A stretch of 64,000 nucleotides of DNA from Deltaproteobacteria bacterium (GCA_016933965.1 JAFGTS010000043.1:1-64000), one strand, 5' to 3'. Positions 8,010 to 17,628 are shown, counted from the stretch's first letter. Notes: generated from the letters alone by a model not told the origin. Program-made: numbers and translations.

Positions 8010-9461
8010 ATGTATAAAAATCGTTGCATTCTGCTTGCCATATTTCTGTTCATATGGTCCATCTTCATTGTGTCCTGCGCGTCGTCTGTCCGGGAGACGA
8101 AAAAACCCTGTGACGGCCTGATGGTCCTGACCAATGCTTTTAACCTGATCGAGGAAAATTATATCGATCCCGTCGATACGTCTCTCCTGGCGAATGAGGC
8201 GGTCCTCGGCATGGAGGAGCACCTGAAATCACGCAGCAAGTTCGTTTCGGCCAATCACGGCATTAATTTTTACAACAGCCGGAGCGAGCGGGCAAAGGCC
8301 CTTGGGTATCTTTCATCCTCATTCAATTATTACGTTTCCGTCGCGGACGGCGACCCCTTTGAACTGCAATATGCTGCCATCGAGGCCATGGTCAAGAGCC
8401 TCGATCCCTACTGTTCCTATCTGACGCCTGAGCTGTACGAAGACCTGAGATCGTTCACGCGGGGGAATTACTGCGGCATCGGCATCGAGGTGGCCATGAT
8501 CGATGGCGTGATCACCGTCGTTTCTCCCATAGACGATACCCCGGCCTATCACGCGGGGGTCGAAGCCGGCGACCGGATCATCGCGATCAACGGTGAGCTG
8601 ACGGCGGGGTTCACCGTGAACGATGCGTTCCGGGCCCTTCGGGGGCCGGCGGGAACGACGGTCACCATCACGATAGACCGCAACGGCGATCGGCAGAGGA
8701 AATTCATCATTCAGCGGAAGGATATTACCATCCAAAGCGTCAAACACCGGATCATGGAGGGCGGCGTCGGCTATGTCAGGGTTGCCGCCTTTCAGGAAAC
8801 GACGACGACCGAACTCCGAAACGCCCTGCGGGACATACAGGCGGCGGGTACGCTCAGGGGGATCATCATCGACCTGAGAAATAATCCCGGGGGACTCCTT
8901 GATGAAGCCATAACCGTGTCCGATATGTTCCTGGCCTCGGGGGTGATCGTGCGGTCCGAGGGGCGGGCGGATTATACGAACCGGACCTACCAGGCGACCC
9001 GTGACGGTGAAGAGGCGCTCTGTCCCATGATAATCCTCGTGAACAGGGGAACGGCCAGTGCATCCGAGGTTGTTGCCTTTGCCCTTCGTGATAATGATAA
9101 GGCCCTGCTCTTCGGTTCACGGACGGCGGGGAAGGGAACCATTCAAAGCGTGACGGAGCTCTGTGATGGTTCAGCACTGAAGCTGACGATGGCGAAGTAT
9201 TATTCGGCCAAGGGACGGGCGTTTCAGGAAACGGGCATTATTCCCGACCTGTATGTGGGTGATCGGAAGGAGAGGGAAAAATGCGGTGTTGCCGGAGACG
9301 GGGCAGGTGCACCGAACGGGGACGGGCCGGTCTTCATTCTCTATGAAGGGGGCAGTCTCGATCTACCCCTTATGATCGCCCATGCTGCTCTGTCCCGGGG
9401 AAAGGGACTTCCCGGGACGGAGGAACTGAAAATGCTTGCCGGTCAGGTCCTGAACCGGTAG
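8010..9461 (+). CDS. S41-family C-terminal processing protease, lipoprotein
   Basis: A protein of 483 residues. ATG 8010 is preferred over the upstream in-frame start because it gives a clean lipoprotein signal peptide with lipobox IVSC and follows GGGAAGGG. A PDZ domain (YCGIGIEVA...GVEAGDRIIAINGE) precedes the S41 catalytic domain. The nucleophile Ser lies in NRGTASASEVVAFAL and the general-base Lys in RTAGKGTIQS, the Ser-Lys dyad of CtpA/Prc. It probably acts at the periplasmic face of a membrane. It stands alone between unrelated genes. Confidence 0.87.
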   Translation: MYKNRCILLAIFLFIWSIFIVSCASSVRETKKPCDGLMVLTNAFNLIEENYIDPVDTSLLANEAVLGMEEHLKSRSKFVSANHGINFYNSRSERAKALGYLSSSFNYYVSVADGDPFELQYAAIEAMVKSLDPYCSYLTPELYEDLRSFTRGNYCGIGIEVAMIDGVITVVSPIDDTPAYHAGVEAGDRIIAINGELTAGFTVNDAFRALRGPAGTTVTITIDRNGDRQRKFIIQRKDITIQSVKHRIMEGGVGYVRVAAFQETTTTELRNALRDIQAAGTLRGIIIDLRNNPGGLLDEAITVSDMFLASGVIVRSEGRADYTNRTYQATRDGEEALCPMIILVNRGTASASEVVAFALRDNDKALLFGSRTAGKGTIQSVTELCDGSALKLTMAKYYSAKGRAFQETGIIPDLYVGDRKEREKCGVAGDGAGAPNGDGPVFILYEGGSLDLPLMIAHAALSRGKGLPGTEELKMLAGQVLNR

Positions 9462-9499
9462 GCGCTGTTCAATGACGGTCATGGGGGAGGAAAAACGCC

Positions 9500-10075
9500 G
9501 TGATTTCAAGGATTGACCACGTATCGCTCGCGGTCCGGGACACTGAGTATGACCGGGCCGTTCATTTTTTCCGCGATATCCTGGGCGCCGTGCCCGGTGT
9601 CGGGTTCGATGATGAAGGAATGCGGTTTTTCTGGCGCATCTATTCACTCGGTGACCTGTCGCGTATCGAATTGATGAAGCCCACCGGTGAAGGAAGTTTT
9701 CTTGATAATTTTCTCGGCGATAGGAACGGCGGTGTTCATCATATCACCCTCGAGACGCCGGATATCGAAAAGGCCCGGGAGATCCTGGACGGGAACGGCA
9801 TTCCCTATTTCGGATTTCACGATCTCGGGGCGATATGGAAAGAACTCTTCATCCACCCGAAAGACGCCTTCGGCGTTCTCATACAGATCGCCCAGTTCAA
9901 TCCCGATGACTGGGTCGATGATTCCGTCAAGCTGCCTCCGGGAAGGAAGTTCGAGGTCACGAAAAACGACACCGGATGCATCCTGACCGTCGCCCATCCG
10001 GGCGGCGGGACCGCCCGCCTTAAACTCTCACGGGATGAAATGACCATGCTGGCCGGGGAACTTACCGACGGATAA
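9500..10075 (+). CDS. VOC-superfamily protein, methylmalonyl-CoA epimerase-like
   Basis: A protein of 191 residues starting at GTG after GGGAGG. The N-terminal 130 residues are a vicinal-oxygen-chelate fold: IDHVSLAVRD, ELMKP, and GVHHITLETPDIEKA with metal-binding His and Glu positions. FGVLIQIAQ closes the second module. The C-terminal 50 residues have no match I recognise. Methylmalonyl-CoA epimerase is the closest family, but the extension and isolated location leave the substrate open. A second, truncated VOC gene lies at the right edge of the window. Confidence 0.7.
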   Translation: MISRIDHVSLAVRDTEYDRAVHFFRDILGAVPGVGFDDEGMRFFWRIYSLGDLSRIELMKPTGEGSFLDNFLGDRNGGVHHITLETPDIEKAREILDGNGIPYFGFHDLGAIWKELFIHPKDAFGVLIQIAQFNPDDWVDDSVKLPPGRKFEVTKNDTGCILTVAHPGGGTARLKLSRDEMTMLAGELTDG

Positions 10076-10086
10076 ATCCCTCTCGG

Positions 10087-10107
10087 CCTCCCTTTACGAA
10101 AGGGAGG
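10087..10107. repeat. CCTCCCTTT palindrome (copy 1)
   Basis: A perfect 9-bp stem, CCTCCCTTT (10087-10095) and AAAGGGAGG (10099-10107), with a 3-base loop. The same stem recurs at 28095-28115. Both copies sit beside an AATCC microsatellite. It could also serve as a weak hairpin after the VOC gene. Confidence 0.75.
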
Positions 10108-10121
10108 TGAAAAACCTTATC

Positions 10122-10186
10122 CATAATCCTTCTAATCCCGTAATCCGTAATCCGTAATCCGTAATCCGCAATCCGTAATCCCGATC
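10122..10186. repeat. AATCC-rich microsatellite (locus 2 of 4)
   Basis: About eight copies of a GTAATCC-type unit in tandem, between the VOC gene and the 3' end of the lipoprotein gene on the other strand. Confidence 0.8.
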
Positions 10187-10191
10187 CCCCC

Positions 10192-10692
10192 TCATTCCCG
10201 CAGCGTCAGGAGCGCACGGATGAGCCGCCGCGCCTCCGTCTCCGAGGGGGTCTCCATCAGGGTCACCTTCTGATATTCACTCAGCGCGCAGGGCGGTATG
10301 AACCACAGATCAACGCGGTAGAGCGATTGCTCGCGGTTTTGAAAAAGCCGCACCTCCTGTTTTCCCTTCATTGACAATATTTCTTCGATGGTGACGGGAT
10401 ACCGGGTATACACGGGGATCTCGCGGTCCGCGGGCTCATGTTCAAGAAGCACCCCGCCTCTCACAATGCGGGGTGAATGGAGGGGGCCCTCCGGAACCTC
10501 CCACCTCGTTCCCGTTCTGCACGCGTAGGAAAGCTCGGGAGAGATCTTCACGGAGGCGAGAACGTTCAGGGCTTCCTCGCGGGTCATTCCGGGGATGTGC
10601 CCATCGGGGGGTATCTCCCGCCATGCCGAGCATCCTCCGGCAACGAGGAGGATACAGAAGTATGCGATACAAAGGATGTACCGTGTCTTCAT
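10192..10692 (-). CDS. Hypothetical lipoprotein
   Basis: A protein of 166 residues with a type II signal peptide (ILLVAGGC lipobox, Cys around residue 21). GGAGG precedes the ATG at a normal distance. The mature part has no motif I recognise. It follows the TerC gene on the same strand by 37 bp, so the two may be co-transcribed. The function is unknown. Confidence 0.7.
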   Translation of the reverse strand: MKTRYILCIAYFCILLVAGGCSAWREIPPDGHIPGMTREEALNVLASVKISPELSYACRTGTRWEVPEGPLHSPRIVRGGVLLEHEPADREIPVYTRYPVTIEEILSMKGKQEVRLFQNREQSLYRVDLWFIPPCALSEYQKVTLMETPSETEARRLIRALLTLRE

Positions 10693-10729
10693 GGCTTCGA
10701 CCTCCAGTGGTGACTCCCGGTATCACCGG

Positions 10730-11476
10730 TCATTCCTGGGCCAGGGGTTTTCTCAGCTTCACCGGCGGTGCCTGTCGCTTCCTGATCTTCATGTTCAGTA
10801 TCTCAATGCACACCGAAAAGGCCATGGAGAAGTAAATATATCCCTTCGGGATATGATAATCAAACCCCTCCGCGATCAGGGTTACACCGATCAGGATGAG
10901 AAAGCTCAGGGCAAGCATCTTGACGGTCGGATGGGAATCGACGAATTCTCCGATCGGGCCTGCGGTGAGCATCATGACCAGGACGGCGATGACGATGGCG
11001 AGGACCATGACCGGCACATGCTGGGCCAGTCCCACGGCGGTGATGACCGAATCCAGCGAGAAAACGATATCGAGGACCATGATCTGAACCAGCGTTCCGC
11101 AAAAATGTGCCGTCCCGACGGACGCCGCCGGCGATGAGCCCCCTGATTCGAGGCTGCCGTGGATCTCGTGGGTGCTTTTTACCAGCAGGAACAGACCGCC
11201 GCCGATGAGGATAAGGTCCCTGCCGGATATGACGTGGTCAAGGACCGTGAAAAGCGGTCTTACCAGCGTCATTATCCATACAATGCAGAGGAGCAGGGCG
11301 ATCCGGGTCAGCATTGCGAGGGCGAGCCCGATGATCCGAGCTCTCTGGCGCTGGCGCTGCGGCAGGCGAGACACCAGAACGGTGATAAAAATGATATTGT
11401 CGATACCCAGGACGATCTCCAGTGCCGTCAATGTCGCCAGGGCGATCCATGCTTCGGGGGAATAGAACCACGCCAT
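10730..11476 (-). CDS. TerC-family integral membrane protein
   Basis: A protein of 248 residues with about seven hydrophobic segments. The family signatures are near-complete: IVLGIDNIIFI in the first helix and VLDIVFSLDSVITA in the fourth, each with membrane-embedded acidic residues thought to bind metal ions. Members are linked to metal export, especially Mn, and to tellurite resistance. AGGAGAC precedes the ATG. It heads a two-gene unit with the lipoprotein. Confidence 0.88.
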   Translation of the reverse strand: MAWFYSPEAWIALATLTALEIVLGIDNIIFITVLVSRLPQRQRQRARIIGLALAMLTRIALLLCIVWIMTLVRPLFTVLDHVISGRDLILIGGGLFLLVKSTHEIHGSLESGGSSPAASVGTAHFCGTLVQIMVLDIVFSLDSVITAVGLAQHVPVMVLAIVIAVLVMMLTAGPIGEFVDSHPTVKMLALSFLILIGVTLIAEGFDYHIPKGYIYFSMAFSVCIEILNMKIRKRQAPPVKLRKPLAQE

Positions 11477-11680
11477 TGCCGTCTCCTTGCTTTGTTATGG
11501 ACCGGAGAGCCGGTCCCCTTTCTTCGTGAGCAGTATGTTCGTCGATAATAGTGGATTTTTTGCAAGCCGTCCATTGCTGTCTGTATTATAATAGGTTCAC
11601 ACGAACGACACCTGCGGGGAGGTATCCGAAGAATATTCGATCGGTCTCTCTGAGAGCAGGCGGGAGAAGCGGAGGGAGCC

Positions 11681-12655
11681 ATGCACTTCAGTATTGTGGT
11701 AAACGGTACCGGACACGCCTTTCTGCGTGAATTCGGCTGTTCCTGTGAGCGGTGCCTTTCCGCCGGGCACCGCGCGAACACGTCCGTATCCATTATCGGG
11801 AGGAACGAGAAAAGCGGTCTTATCTGCTGGCACGCCCTCGTCGATGTGGGGCTCGGCGTCGTGACCAGCCTCTGCGATCTCTTCCGGCCCGCCGACGCCC
11901 GGCTGGACTGGCTGCTTCTGACACACTGGCATCCTGACCATTGTCTTGAGCTGAACCGCCTCGGTGAAACGATGCGCCGGTTGTCCCGCGCGCGGGGAGA
12001 AGAGAAATTCAGGCGGATCCCCACCTGGGTGCGGACCGGAACGGCCTGCTGGCTCCAGAAAAATAATTCCTACGAATGGCATCGCTGCCTGAAACCCCTG
12101 GTCAGCGGGGAACAATCACCGCCGGGGACGCTTCTCGACCCCATTCCGGTGGAACCTGAGGAACTGGTCATAACGCCTGTCAGTGTTTCTCACGTGACGG
12201 CCGATATTGATCACGTCACCTTCAAGGAGACCTTCCATTCAAGCGCATCCTTCGTGGTGGAAGCGGGGAACAGGAAGGCCGTCCTTCTCTGGGACCTGGA
12301 CAACGGAAATGACTGGATCATGAATCCCGATTCCCGCGAACGCGAGGATGCGGTGAACCTGATGTCCGATGCCGATTATCTTTTCATCGACTGCCTGACC
12401 TGGGGGGTCGAAGAGGTCCGTGGACACAATACGGGTCATCTGTCTTTTGGAACGGTCAGGAAATATGCGGCGAAGCTGCGACCGCGGCAGACCTTGCTGG
12501 TCCACCTGAGCGGTCACGAGGACGGGGAAGGGGCCGGCCGGGGGTGGTCCGATGAACGCTGGACCGATGAGGCCGGCAGGGTGTGGCGTGAAGAGGGTCT
12601 GCCGGGTACGGTCGGCGTTCCGGGCATCGCTGATGAATTTTCGCTGCGGGCCTGA
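11681..12655 (+). CDS. Metallo-beta-lactamase-fold hydrolase
   Basis: A protein of 324 residues. The metal-binding motif THWHPDHCLEL is intact (HxHxDH). Later conserved positions include LLWDLDN and the His in GHLSF. The N-terminal half has a Cys pair (CSCERC) unusual in this fold. The overall pattern is like the PhnP/lactonase branch, which acts on phosphodiesters or lactones, but the substrate is not clear. GGAGGGAGCC precedes the ATG. Confidence 0.78.
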   Translation: MHFSIVVNGTGHAFLREFGCSCERCLSAGHRANTSVSIIGRNEKSGLICWHALVDVGLGVVTSLCDLFRPADARLDWLLLTHWHPDHCLELNRLGETMRRLSRARGEEKFRRIPTWVRTGTACWLQKNNSYEWHRCLKPLVSGEQSPPGTLLDPIPVEPEELVITPVSVSHVTADIDHVTFKETFHSSASFVVEAGNRKAVLLWDLDNGNDWIMNPDSREREDAVNLMSDADYLFIDCLTWGVEEVRGHNTGHLSFGTVRKYAAKLRPRQTLLVHLSGHEDGEGAGRGWSDERWTDEAGRVWREEGLPGTVGVPGIADEFSLRA

Positions 12656-12744
12656 ACAGAATGAGGAAAGAAGGCGGTCCGGCGGAAGCATATACCGGTA
12701 AGCCACCGATGTATCAATACGATATCACTGAATATATTTCATTC

Positions 12745-12773
12745 TTGACAGGCCCCGGCTCCCTCCCTATACT
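12745..12773 (+). promoter_or_regulatory. Sigma-70 promoter for the mrfA-mrfB pair
   Basis: TTGACA (12745-12750), a 17-bp spacer and TATACT (12768-12773): a full -35 match, ideal spacing and five of six -10 bases. It lies 56 bp before ATG 12830. Confidence 0.8.
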
Positions 12774-12829
12774 CATCCGCAACATCGGTCCTCCGGAAGG
12801 GACCGTGAGGTCTGGAACAGGTGCCGTAC

Positions 12830-15199
12830 ATGGCGAAACTTACGCTGCAGGAATGGCTGGGTCGTGTTGAGAAAGACCGGCGCTTTCTCGAGAATGTGAG
12901 TGCCATTGAACATTTTCCCGCCAGTGAGGGGGAATTTGCCCCGTACCCCGGATGGATACATCCAAAGCTCAGATCCGTTCTTGAAAAGCGGGGGATGACA
13001 CGCCTGTACAGCCATCAGGCAGAGGCGGTTAACGGCATCCGCGAAGGGCGCAACATCGTTCTGGTGACCCCCACGGCCAGTGGAAAGACCCTGTGCTACA
13101 ATCTGCCGGTCCTTCAGAAAATCCTTGAAGACCCGGAGACCAGGGCCCTCTATATCTTTCCCACAAAGGCCCTCGCCCAGAACCAGATGCACGAAGCCCA
13201 CAGCCTTATTGGTGAACTTGGGGAACATATCGGGACATACACCTATGACGGCGATACCCCCGCCGACGCGCGCCAGGCGATCCGCAAGCAGGGGAACATC
13301 GTGGTTACTAATCCGGACATGCTTCATGCCGGGATCCTGCCGCATCATCCGAAATGGCAGAAACTGTTCAGCAATCTCAGGTATGTGGTCATTGATGAAC
13401 TGCATGTGTACCGGGGCGTCTTCGGCAGCCACCTGGCCAATGTGATCCGGCGCCTCGTGAGGATCTGCCGATTTTACGGGACCGACCCGGTCTTCATCTG
13501 TTGCTCGGCCACCGTGGCGAACCCCGCCGAGCACGCTGAGCGGATACTGGAACGGCCCGTGGACCTGATCGACAGGAGCGGAGCGCCCTCGGCATCCAAG
13601 ACGTTCATTCTCTATAACCCCCCCATTGTGAACCGTGAACTCGGCATTCGCCAGTCGGCCCTGACGCCGGCGCGGAAGATAGCCGCCGAACTGATCGAAA
13701 ACGATATCCAGACCATCCTTTTTACCACGAGCCGGCTCAATGTGGAGGTCCTCACCAAGTATCTCAAGGACCGCTTCGCAAAGGGAAAACCCCGTGATGA
13801 CCAGTTTGTCGCGGGATACCGGGGAGGATACCTGCCGAACCTGCGACGGCAGATAGAAAAGGGGCTCAGGGAACGGAAGGTCATGGGGGTCGTCAGCACG
13901 AACGCCCTGGAACTGGGGATCGACATCGGTGACCTGGAAGCATCCCTCATCGTCGGGTATCCGGGCTCCATCGCCAGCACCTGGCAGCAGTCGGGCCGGG
14001 CCGGGAGACGCAGGGGCCACAGCCTGTCGATACTCATGGCCAGGAGCAATCCCATGGACCAGTTCATCGTTGAAAACCCGAGCTACTTTTTCTCCCGTTC
14101 ACCCGAGCATTGCCGGATAAATCCCGATAATCTGCTCATACTGCTGCACCACCTGAAAAGCGCCGCCTTTGAACTGCCCTTTGAACGGGGGGAGCATTTC
14201 GGCGGTGAGGAACTGGAAGAGCTGCTTTCCTACCTCGAGGAGCAGGGTGTCCTGCACCGGGTCGACCAACGATGGCACTGGGCGGCTGAAAGTTACCCTG
14301 CCGATGAGATCAGTCTCCGGAGCGTCAACCCGGAGAATGTGGTCGTCGTCGACACGACGATCGCCGGCGATCATAAGGCCATCGCGGAAGTCGACTGGGA
14401 CAGCGCCTTCACCATGGTCCACGATGAGGCGATATATATGGTCGAATCCCAGCAGTACCATGTGGACAAGCTGGACCTTGAACGAAAGAAAGCCTACGTC
14501 AGAAAAGTGGATGTCGATTATTTCACCGACGCGATGACCTACACCAACGTCAGGGTCATCGACGGATTTGATTCGAAGCAGAAGGAGCGGCTCATCGTCG
14601 AGCACGGGGAAGTGCAGGTCGTCAGAAAGGTGGTGGGATACAAGAAGATCAAGTTCTACACCTCCGAGAACCTGGGGTACGGTGATGTCTCCCTTCCCGA
14701 AAAGGACATGCATACCACCAGTTACTGGTTCACCATTCCCCGGGACCTTCTGCTGGGGCTTCCTTACAATCAGGCGGAGATCATCGATGGGCTTGCCGGT
14801 CTTTCCTACGGCCTCCACCATCTGGCGGCGGTGCTGCTCATGGCCGATATCAGGGATATCGATCGGTGTATCGGGGACAAGAGCGGCGAGTGGTTCGTCC
14901 GTTACGGGGGAAACCGGCGTCTCATCACGGTTTCTCCGGGAGAGCATGAATCGGACCGGGTACGTTTTGATGAATTTGATCCTACGGTGTTCATTTTCGA
15001 CGCCTATCCGGGAGGCATCGGTTTCTCAGCGCTCCTTTACGAGCAGCACGACCACCTGCTCGGCATGGTCAGGCGCCTCATCGATTCCTGTCCCTGCAGC
15101 CACGGCTGTCCCATGTGCGTGGGGCCCACCCTGGAGGTCGGACCCGTCGCCAAGGAGGCGGCCCGGGCGATCCTCGACGGAATCGCGGTCTTCTCATGA
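12830..15199 (+). CDS. mrfA: Lhr-like DEAD/DEAH helicase with DUF1998 zinc domain (MrfA/YprA type)
   Basis: A superfamily 2 helicase of 789 residues (GTG 12821 is an alternative start). Walker A is PTASGKT, the DExH box is VIDELH, and motif VI is QSGRAGRRRG. The C-terminus holds the DUF1998 four-Cys signature CPCSHGCPMC. This architecture matches YprA, renamed MrfA, of Bacillus subtilis, which works with the nuclease MrfB in repair of mitomycin C damage. The next gene is the YprB/MrfB homologue, overlapping by four bases, which supports the assignment. Transcribed from the promoter at 12745-12773. Confidence 0.88.
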   Translation: MAKLTLQEWLGRVEKDRRFLENVSAIEHFPASEGEFAPYPGWIHPKLRSVLEKRGMTRLYSHQAEAVNGIREGRNIVLVTPTASGKTLCYNLPVLQKILEDPETRALYIFPTKALAQNQMHEAHSLIGELGEHIGTYTYDGDTPADARQAIRKQGNIVVTNPDMLHAGILPHHPKWQKLFSNLRYVVIDELHVYRGVFGSHLANVIRRLVRICRFYGTDPVFICCSATVANPAEHAERILERPVDLIDRSGAPSASKTFILYNPPIVNRELGIRQSALTPARKIAAELIENDIQTILFTTSRLNVEVLTKYLKDRFAKGKPRDDQFVAGYRGGYLPNLRRQIEKGLRERKVMGVVSTNALELGIDIGDLEASLIVGYPGSIASTWQQSGRAGRRRGHSLSILMARSNPMDQFIVENPSYFFSRSPEHCRINPDNLLILLHHLKSAAFELPFERGEHFGGEELEELLSYLEEQGVLHRVDQRWHWAAESYPADEISLRSVNPENVVVVDTTIAGDHKAIAEVDWDSAFTMVHDEAIYMVESQQYHVDKLDLERKKAYVRKVDVDYFTDAMTYTNVRVIDGFDSKQKERLIVEHGEVQVVRKVVGYKKIKFYTSENLGYGDVSLPEKDMHTTSYWFTIPRDLLLGLPYNQAEIIDGLAGLSYGLHHLAAVLLMADIRDIDRCIGDKSGEWFVRYGGNRRLITVSPGEHESDRVRFDEFDPTVFIFDAYPGGIGFSALLYEQHDHLLGMVRRLIDSCPCSHGCPMCVGPTLEVGPVAKEAARAILDGIAVFS

Positions 15200-16542
15200 G
15201 CACCATAGAACGTATCCGCCGCCTGACGGGCGGACAGAAAAGAACGGATCCAAAGGGGGGACGGTCCGAAGAACTGGAAGAGCTCCGCAGGCGGATCGAT
15301 GCGGTCATGTCCCGCCGGCCCGGTTCTCAATCCCGTACCCGCCCCCTTGAGACCGACGCGTCATTCGGTTGTGACGGGGTCATTGACGGGGAAGAACTGC
15401 ACAATGACGGCGGGACGTTCTTCGCCACCCTGAAACGGGTGACAAGCGGTAATCCTCACGGCTTTCGCTGTCCCGATGAACTGACCGGTCTCGACATGCG
15501 CAGGGCGGCCCTTCTCACGGGCGATCTTCAGGTCTCTGCCGCGGCCGTCACCGATGCCCTCTTCCTTGATACTGAAACGACGGGTCTCGCCGGCGGCGCG
15601 GGGACCATGGCCTTCCTGATCGGGCTCGGCTGGCTCGAAGGTTCCGCCTTCGTCACGGAACAGCTCTTCGCCCGCGATTTCCGGGAGGAACGCGCAGCCC
15701 TTTATCACCTGCGGGAACGGGCGAAGGAGAAGCGGTTCCTGGTTACCTTCAACGGGAAATCCTTCGACGTGAATCTCCTGGCGAACCGCTTTATCATGAA
15801 CCGGATGCCCGACCCGCTTTCCGGAATGCCTCACCTCGACCTGCTCCATCCGGCGCGGCGGCTCCTGGGCCATCGCCTGCCCGACAGCCGCCTGGTCACC
15901 ATAGAAGAGAAGGTCCTTGGGTTTGAACGGGACGGCGATGTCCCGGGACATGAGATCCCGCAGCGATACTTTGACTGGCTCAGGCTGCACGACCCCCGGC
16001 TCATGGCCGACGTCTTCGAGCACAACCGCCTTGACGTGGTTTCCCTGGCCGTTCTCATGGTTCACCTGGCGGAATTGCTCGGTTCCGATGCCGGGGGTGT
16101 GGAGCGGGACCATGGAGACATCCTGGCGGCCGCACGGCTGCTGCTCGACCGGAAACACCGGTCGGTGGCGCTGGAACACCTGGAGATGCTCCTGTCCTGC
16201 TGCCGGGATGCCGGTGTCAGGTACGAAGCCCGCATGATGCTGTCACTGTTTCACAAACGGGAAGGACGGTGGGATCGGGCCGTGGAGCTTTGGGAAAGCA
16301 TGCTTCAGGAAACGCCGGCCGATGTCTTTGCCTCCGTCGAACTTGCCAAATGGTACGAACACCGGGTCTGCGATTTCGAGCGCGCACTGGCCCTGGTCAG
16401 CAACGTGCTGGACGGGAACGATTCCCTTGAAGGACCCCTGGCGGACGCTCTCCTCCACAGACTTGACCGGCTCAGACGGCGCAGGGAACCCGGCCGACAG
16501 GGAGAAAAAAACGGTACCCCTTCAGGTAAAAAGCAAGAATAA
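15196..16542 (+). CDS. mrfB: DEDD-type exonuclease with TPR-like C-terminus (MrfB/YprB)
   Basis: A protein of 448 residues. ATG 15196 overlaps the mrfA stop as ATGA, so the pair is translationally coupled and the longer in-frame extension upstream is rejected. The ribonuclease H-like domain carries acidic motifs of DEDD exonucleases: FLDTETTGL, TFNGKSFDVNLL and HNRLDVVSL. The last 130 residues are helical repeats. In B. subtilis, MrfB is the metal-dependent exonuclease partner of the MrfA helicase. The N-terminal 60 residues are Arg-rich and probably flexible. Confidence 0.85.
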   Translation: MSTIERIRRLTGGQKRTDPKGGRSEELEELRRRIDAVMSRRPGSQSRTRPLETDASFGCDGVIDGEELHNDGGTFFATLKRVTSGNPHGFRCPDELTGLDMRRAALLTGDLQVSAAAVTDALFLDTETTGLAGGAGTMAFLIGLGWLEGSAFVTEQLFARDFREERAALYHLRERAKEKRFLVTFNGKSFDVNLLANRFIMNRMPDPLSGMPHLDLLHPARRLLGHRLPDSRLVTIEEKVLGFERDGDVPGHEIPQRYFDWLRLHDPRLMADVFEHNRLDVVSLAVLMVHLAELLGSDAGGVERDHGDILAAARLLLDRKHRSVALEHLEMLLSCCRDAGVRYEARMMLSLFHKREGRWDRAVELWESMLQETPADVFASVELAKWYEHRVCDFERALALVSNVLDGNDSLEGPLADALLHRLDRLRRRREPGRQGEKNGTPSGKKQE

Positions 16543-16550
16543 ATAATGTG

Positions 16551-16579
16551 TTGACCGGGGGTGGTGAGTCATCTATCAT
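16551..16579 (+). promoter_or_regulatory. Sigma-70 promoter for the second ferredoxin gene
   Basis: TTGACC (16551-16556), 17-bp spacer, TATCAT (16574-16579), 65 bp before ATG 16645. It lies after the mrfB stop, so the downstream gene can be transcribed separately. Confidence 0.65.
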
Positions 16580-16644
16580 GATCCTGCCGTAACAGTTCGC
16601 ATACCGGTCGGGCATTGTTGAACCCGGGGGAACGGAGGAAAACA

Positions 16645-17628
16645 ATGAAGATACTGGTAATCGCCGGTTCCATCGTGTTTCTGCTCGTTCTCTTCTGGCT
16701 CTGGGTTGAGCGGGGGCACCTCCTGCTTCCCGGGACGTGGCCGGCCCTGAAATGGCTTGGTTTCAGAAGAACGCTCACGCAGGGACTCCACGGGATCTGG
16801 TACGGCCGTCACATCGTTTCCTACCTGAATTTTCTTCGCATGCTTGCGTACCGGTTCGGGCCCGAAGGCAGGTACGCCCGGTGGCTCGCCGATTCCTATC
16901 ATGGAAAGATACTGCCGCCGGAACTCGCTCGCTCGATCATCACGGTCAAGGAGAACGTTCCGCTCCAGGACCTGGGGACACGGGTGATCCCTTACGCCAG
17001 AGCGCGTGACATCGTGCTCAAGGCGCCGGTCGATATCGTCGTGACACAGTGCGGCTGCAAGGCGCTTCATGCGGCCAGGGGAAACCCCTGCAGGATGGTG
17101 CAGCCGCCGTATATGACCTGCATGCTCGTGGGGAAGCCCCTGACCGATTTTCTTCTGGATCATAAGCCGGAAAACACGAAGAGGATAAGCCGGGATGAGG
17201 CGCTTGCCCTGCTTGAAGAACTGCACGATGCGGGTCTTGTCCACACCGCCTGGTTCAAGGACTGTATCAAGGACCAGTTCTATGTGATCTGTAACTGCTG
17301 CTCCTGTTGCTGCCTGGGCTTTGAAATGGGGTCCCTGGGAATCCGGCAGCTCGCTTCATCTGGATATGTGGCCGCCGTCGATGCCGAGCTCTGTGAAGGG
17401 TGCGGGGTGGCCCTCGAGTGGTGCCCCTTCGACGCCATCGAGATACAGGATACGATATCCGCCGTTCGATGGGATGCCTGTATGGGATGTGGGATCTGCG
17501 TGGCGAAGTGTCCCCATGAGGCCCGCCGCCTCATCACCGACCGGCGCAAGGGGCTTCCCCTGGATGTACGTACCCTGCCGTCATCCTCAGGAGAGATAAT
17601 GGATAGCACCGGCCACACAGTGTCATGA
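16645..17628 (+). CDS. Membrane-anchored Cys-rich 4Fe-4S ferredoxin protein
   Basis: A protein of 327 residues; ATG 16645 is chosen because GGAGG stands nine bases before it. A single N-terminal membrane segment (residues 3-20) is followed by a soluble domain. It has CGCKAL, the run CNCCSCCC, and two C-terminal cluster motifs: CEGCGVALEWCP, which has only three Cys in the usual spacing, and a complete CMGCGICVAKCP. It is a paralogue of the protein at 632-1699, but with a membrane anchor instead of the helical N-terminal domain. Function unknown; electron transfer at the membrane is inferred. Confidence 0.8.
   Translation: MKILVIAGSIVFLLVLFWLWVERGHLLLPGTWPALKWLGFRRTLTQGLHGIWYGRHIVSYLNFLRMLAYRFGPEGRYARWLADSYHGKILPPELARSIITVKENVPLQDLGTRVIPYARARDIVLKAPVDIVVTQCGCKALHAARGNPCRMVQPPYMTCMLVGKPLTDFLLDHKPENTKRISRDEALALLEELHDAGLVHTAWFKDCIKDQFYVICNCCSCCCLGFEMGSLGIRQLASSGYVAAVDAELCEGCGVALEWCPFDAIEIQDTISAVRWDACMGCGICVAKCPHEARRLITDRRKGLPLDVRTLPSSSGEIMDSTGHTVS

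Noticed and set aside
12773-14020. Long minus-strand open frame opposite mrfA (and similar ones, such as 4556-5770 and 41700-43187)
   Set aside because: Antisense frames of this length are expected opposite GC-rich genes. The products look unlike proteins, and the plus-strand genes have clear motifs.
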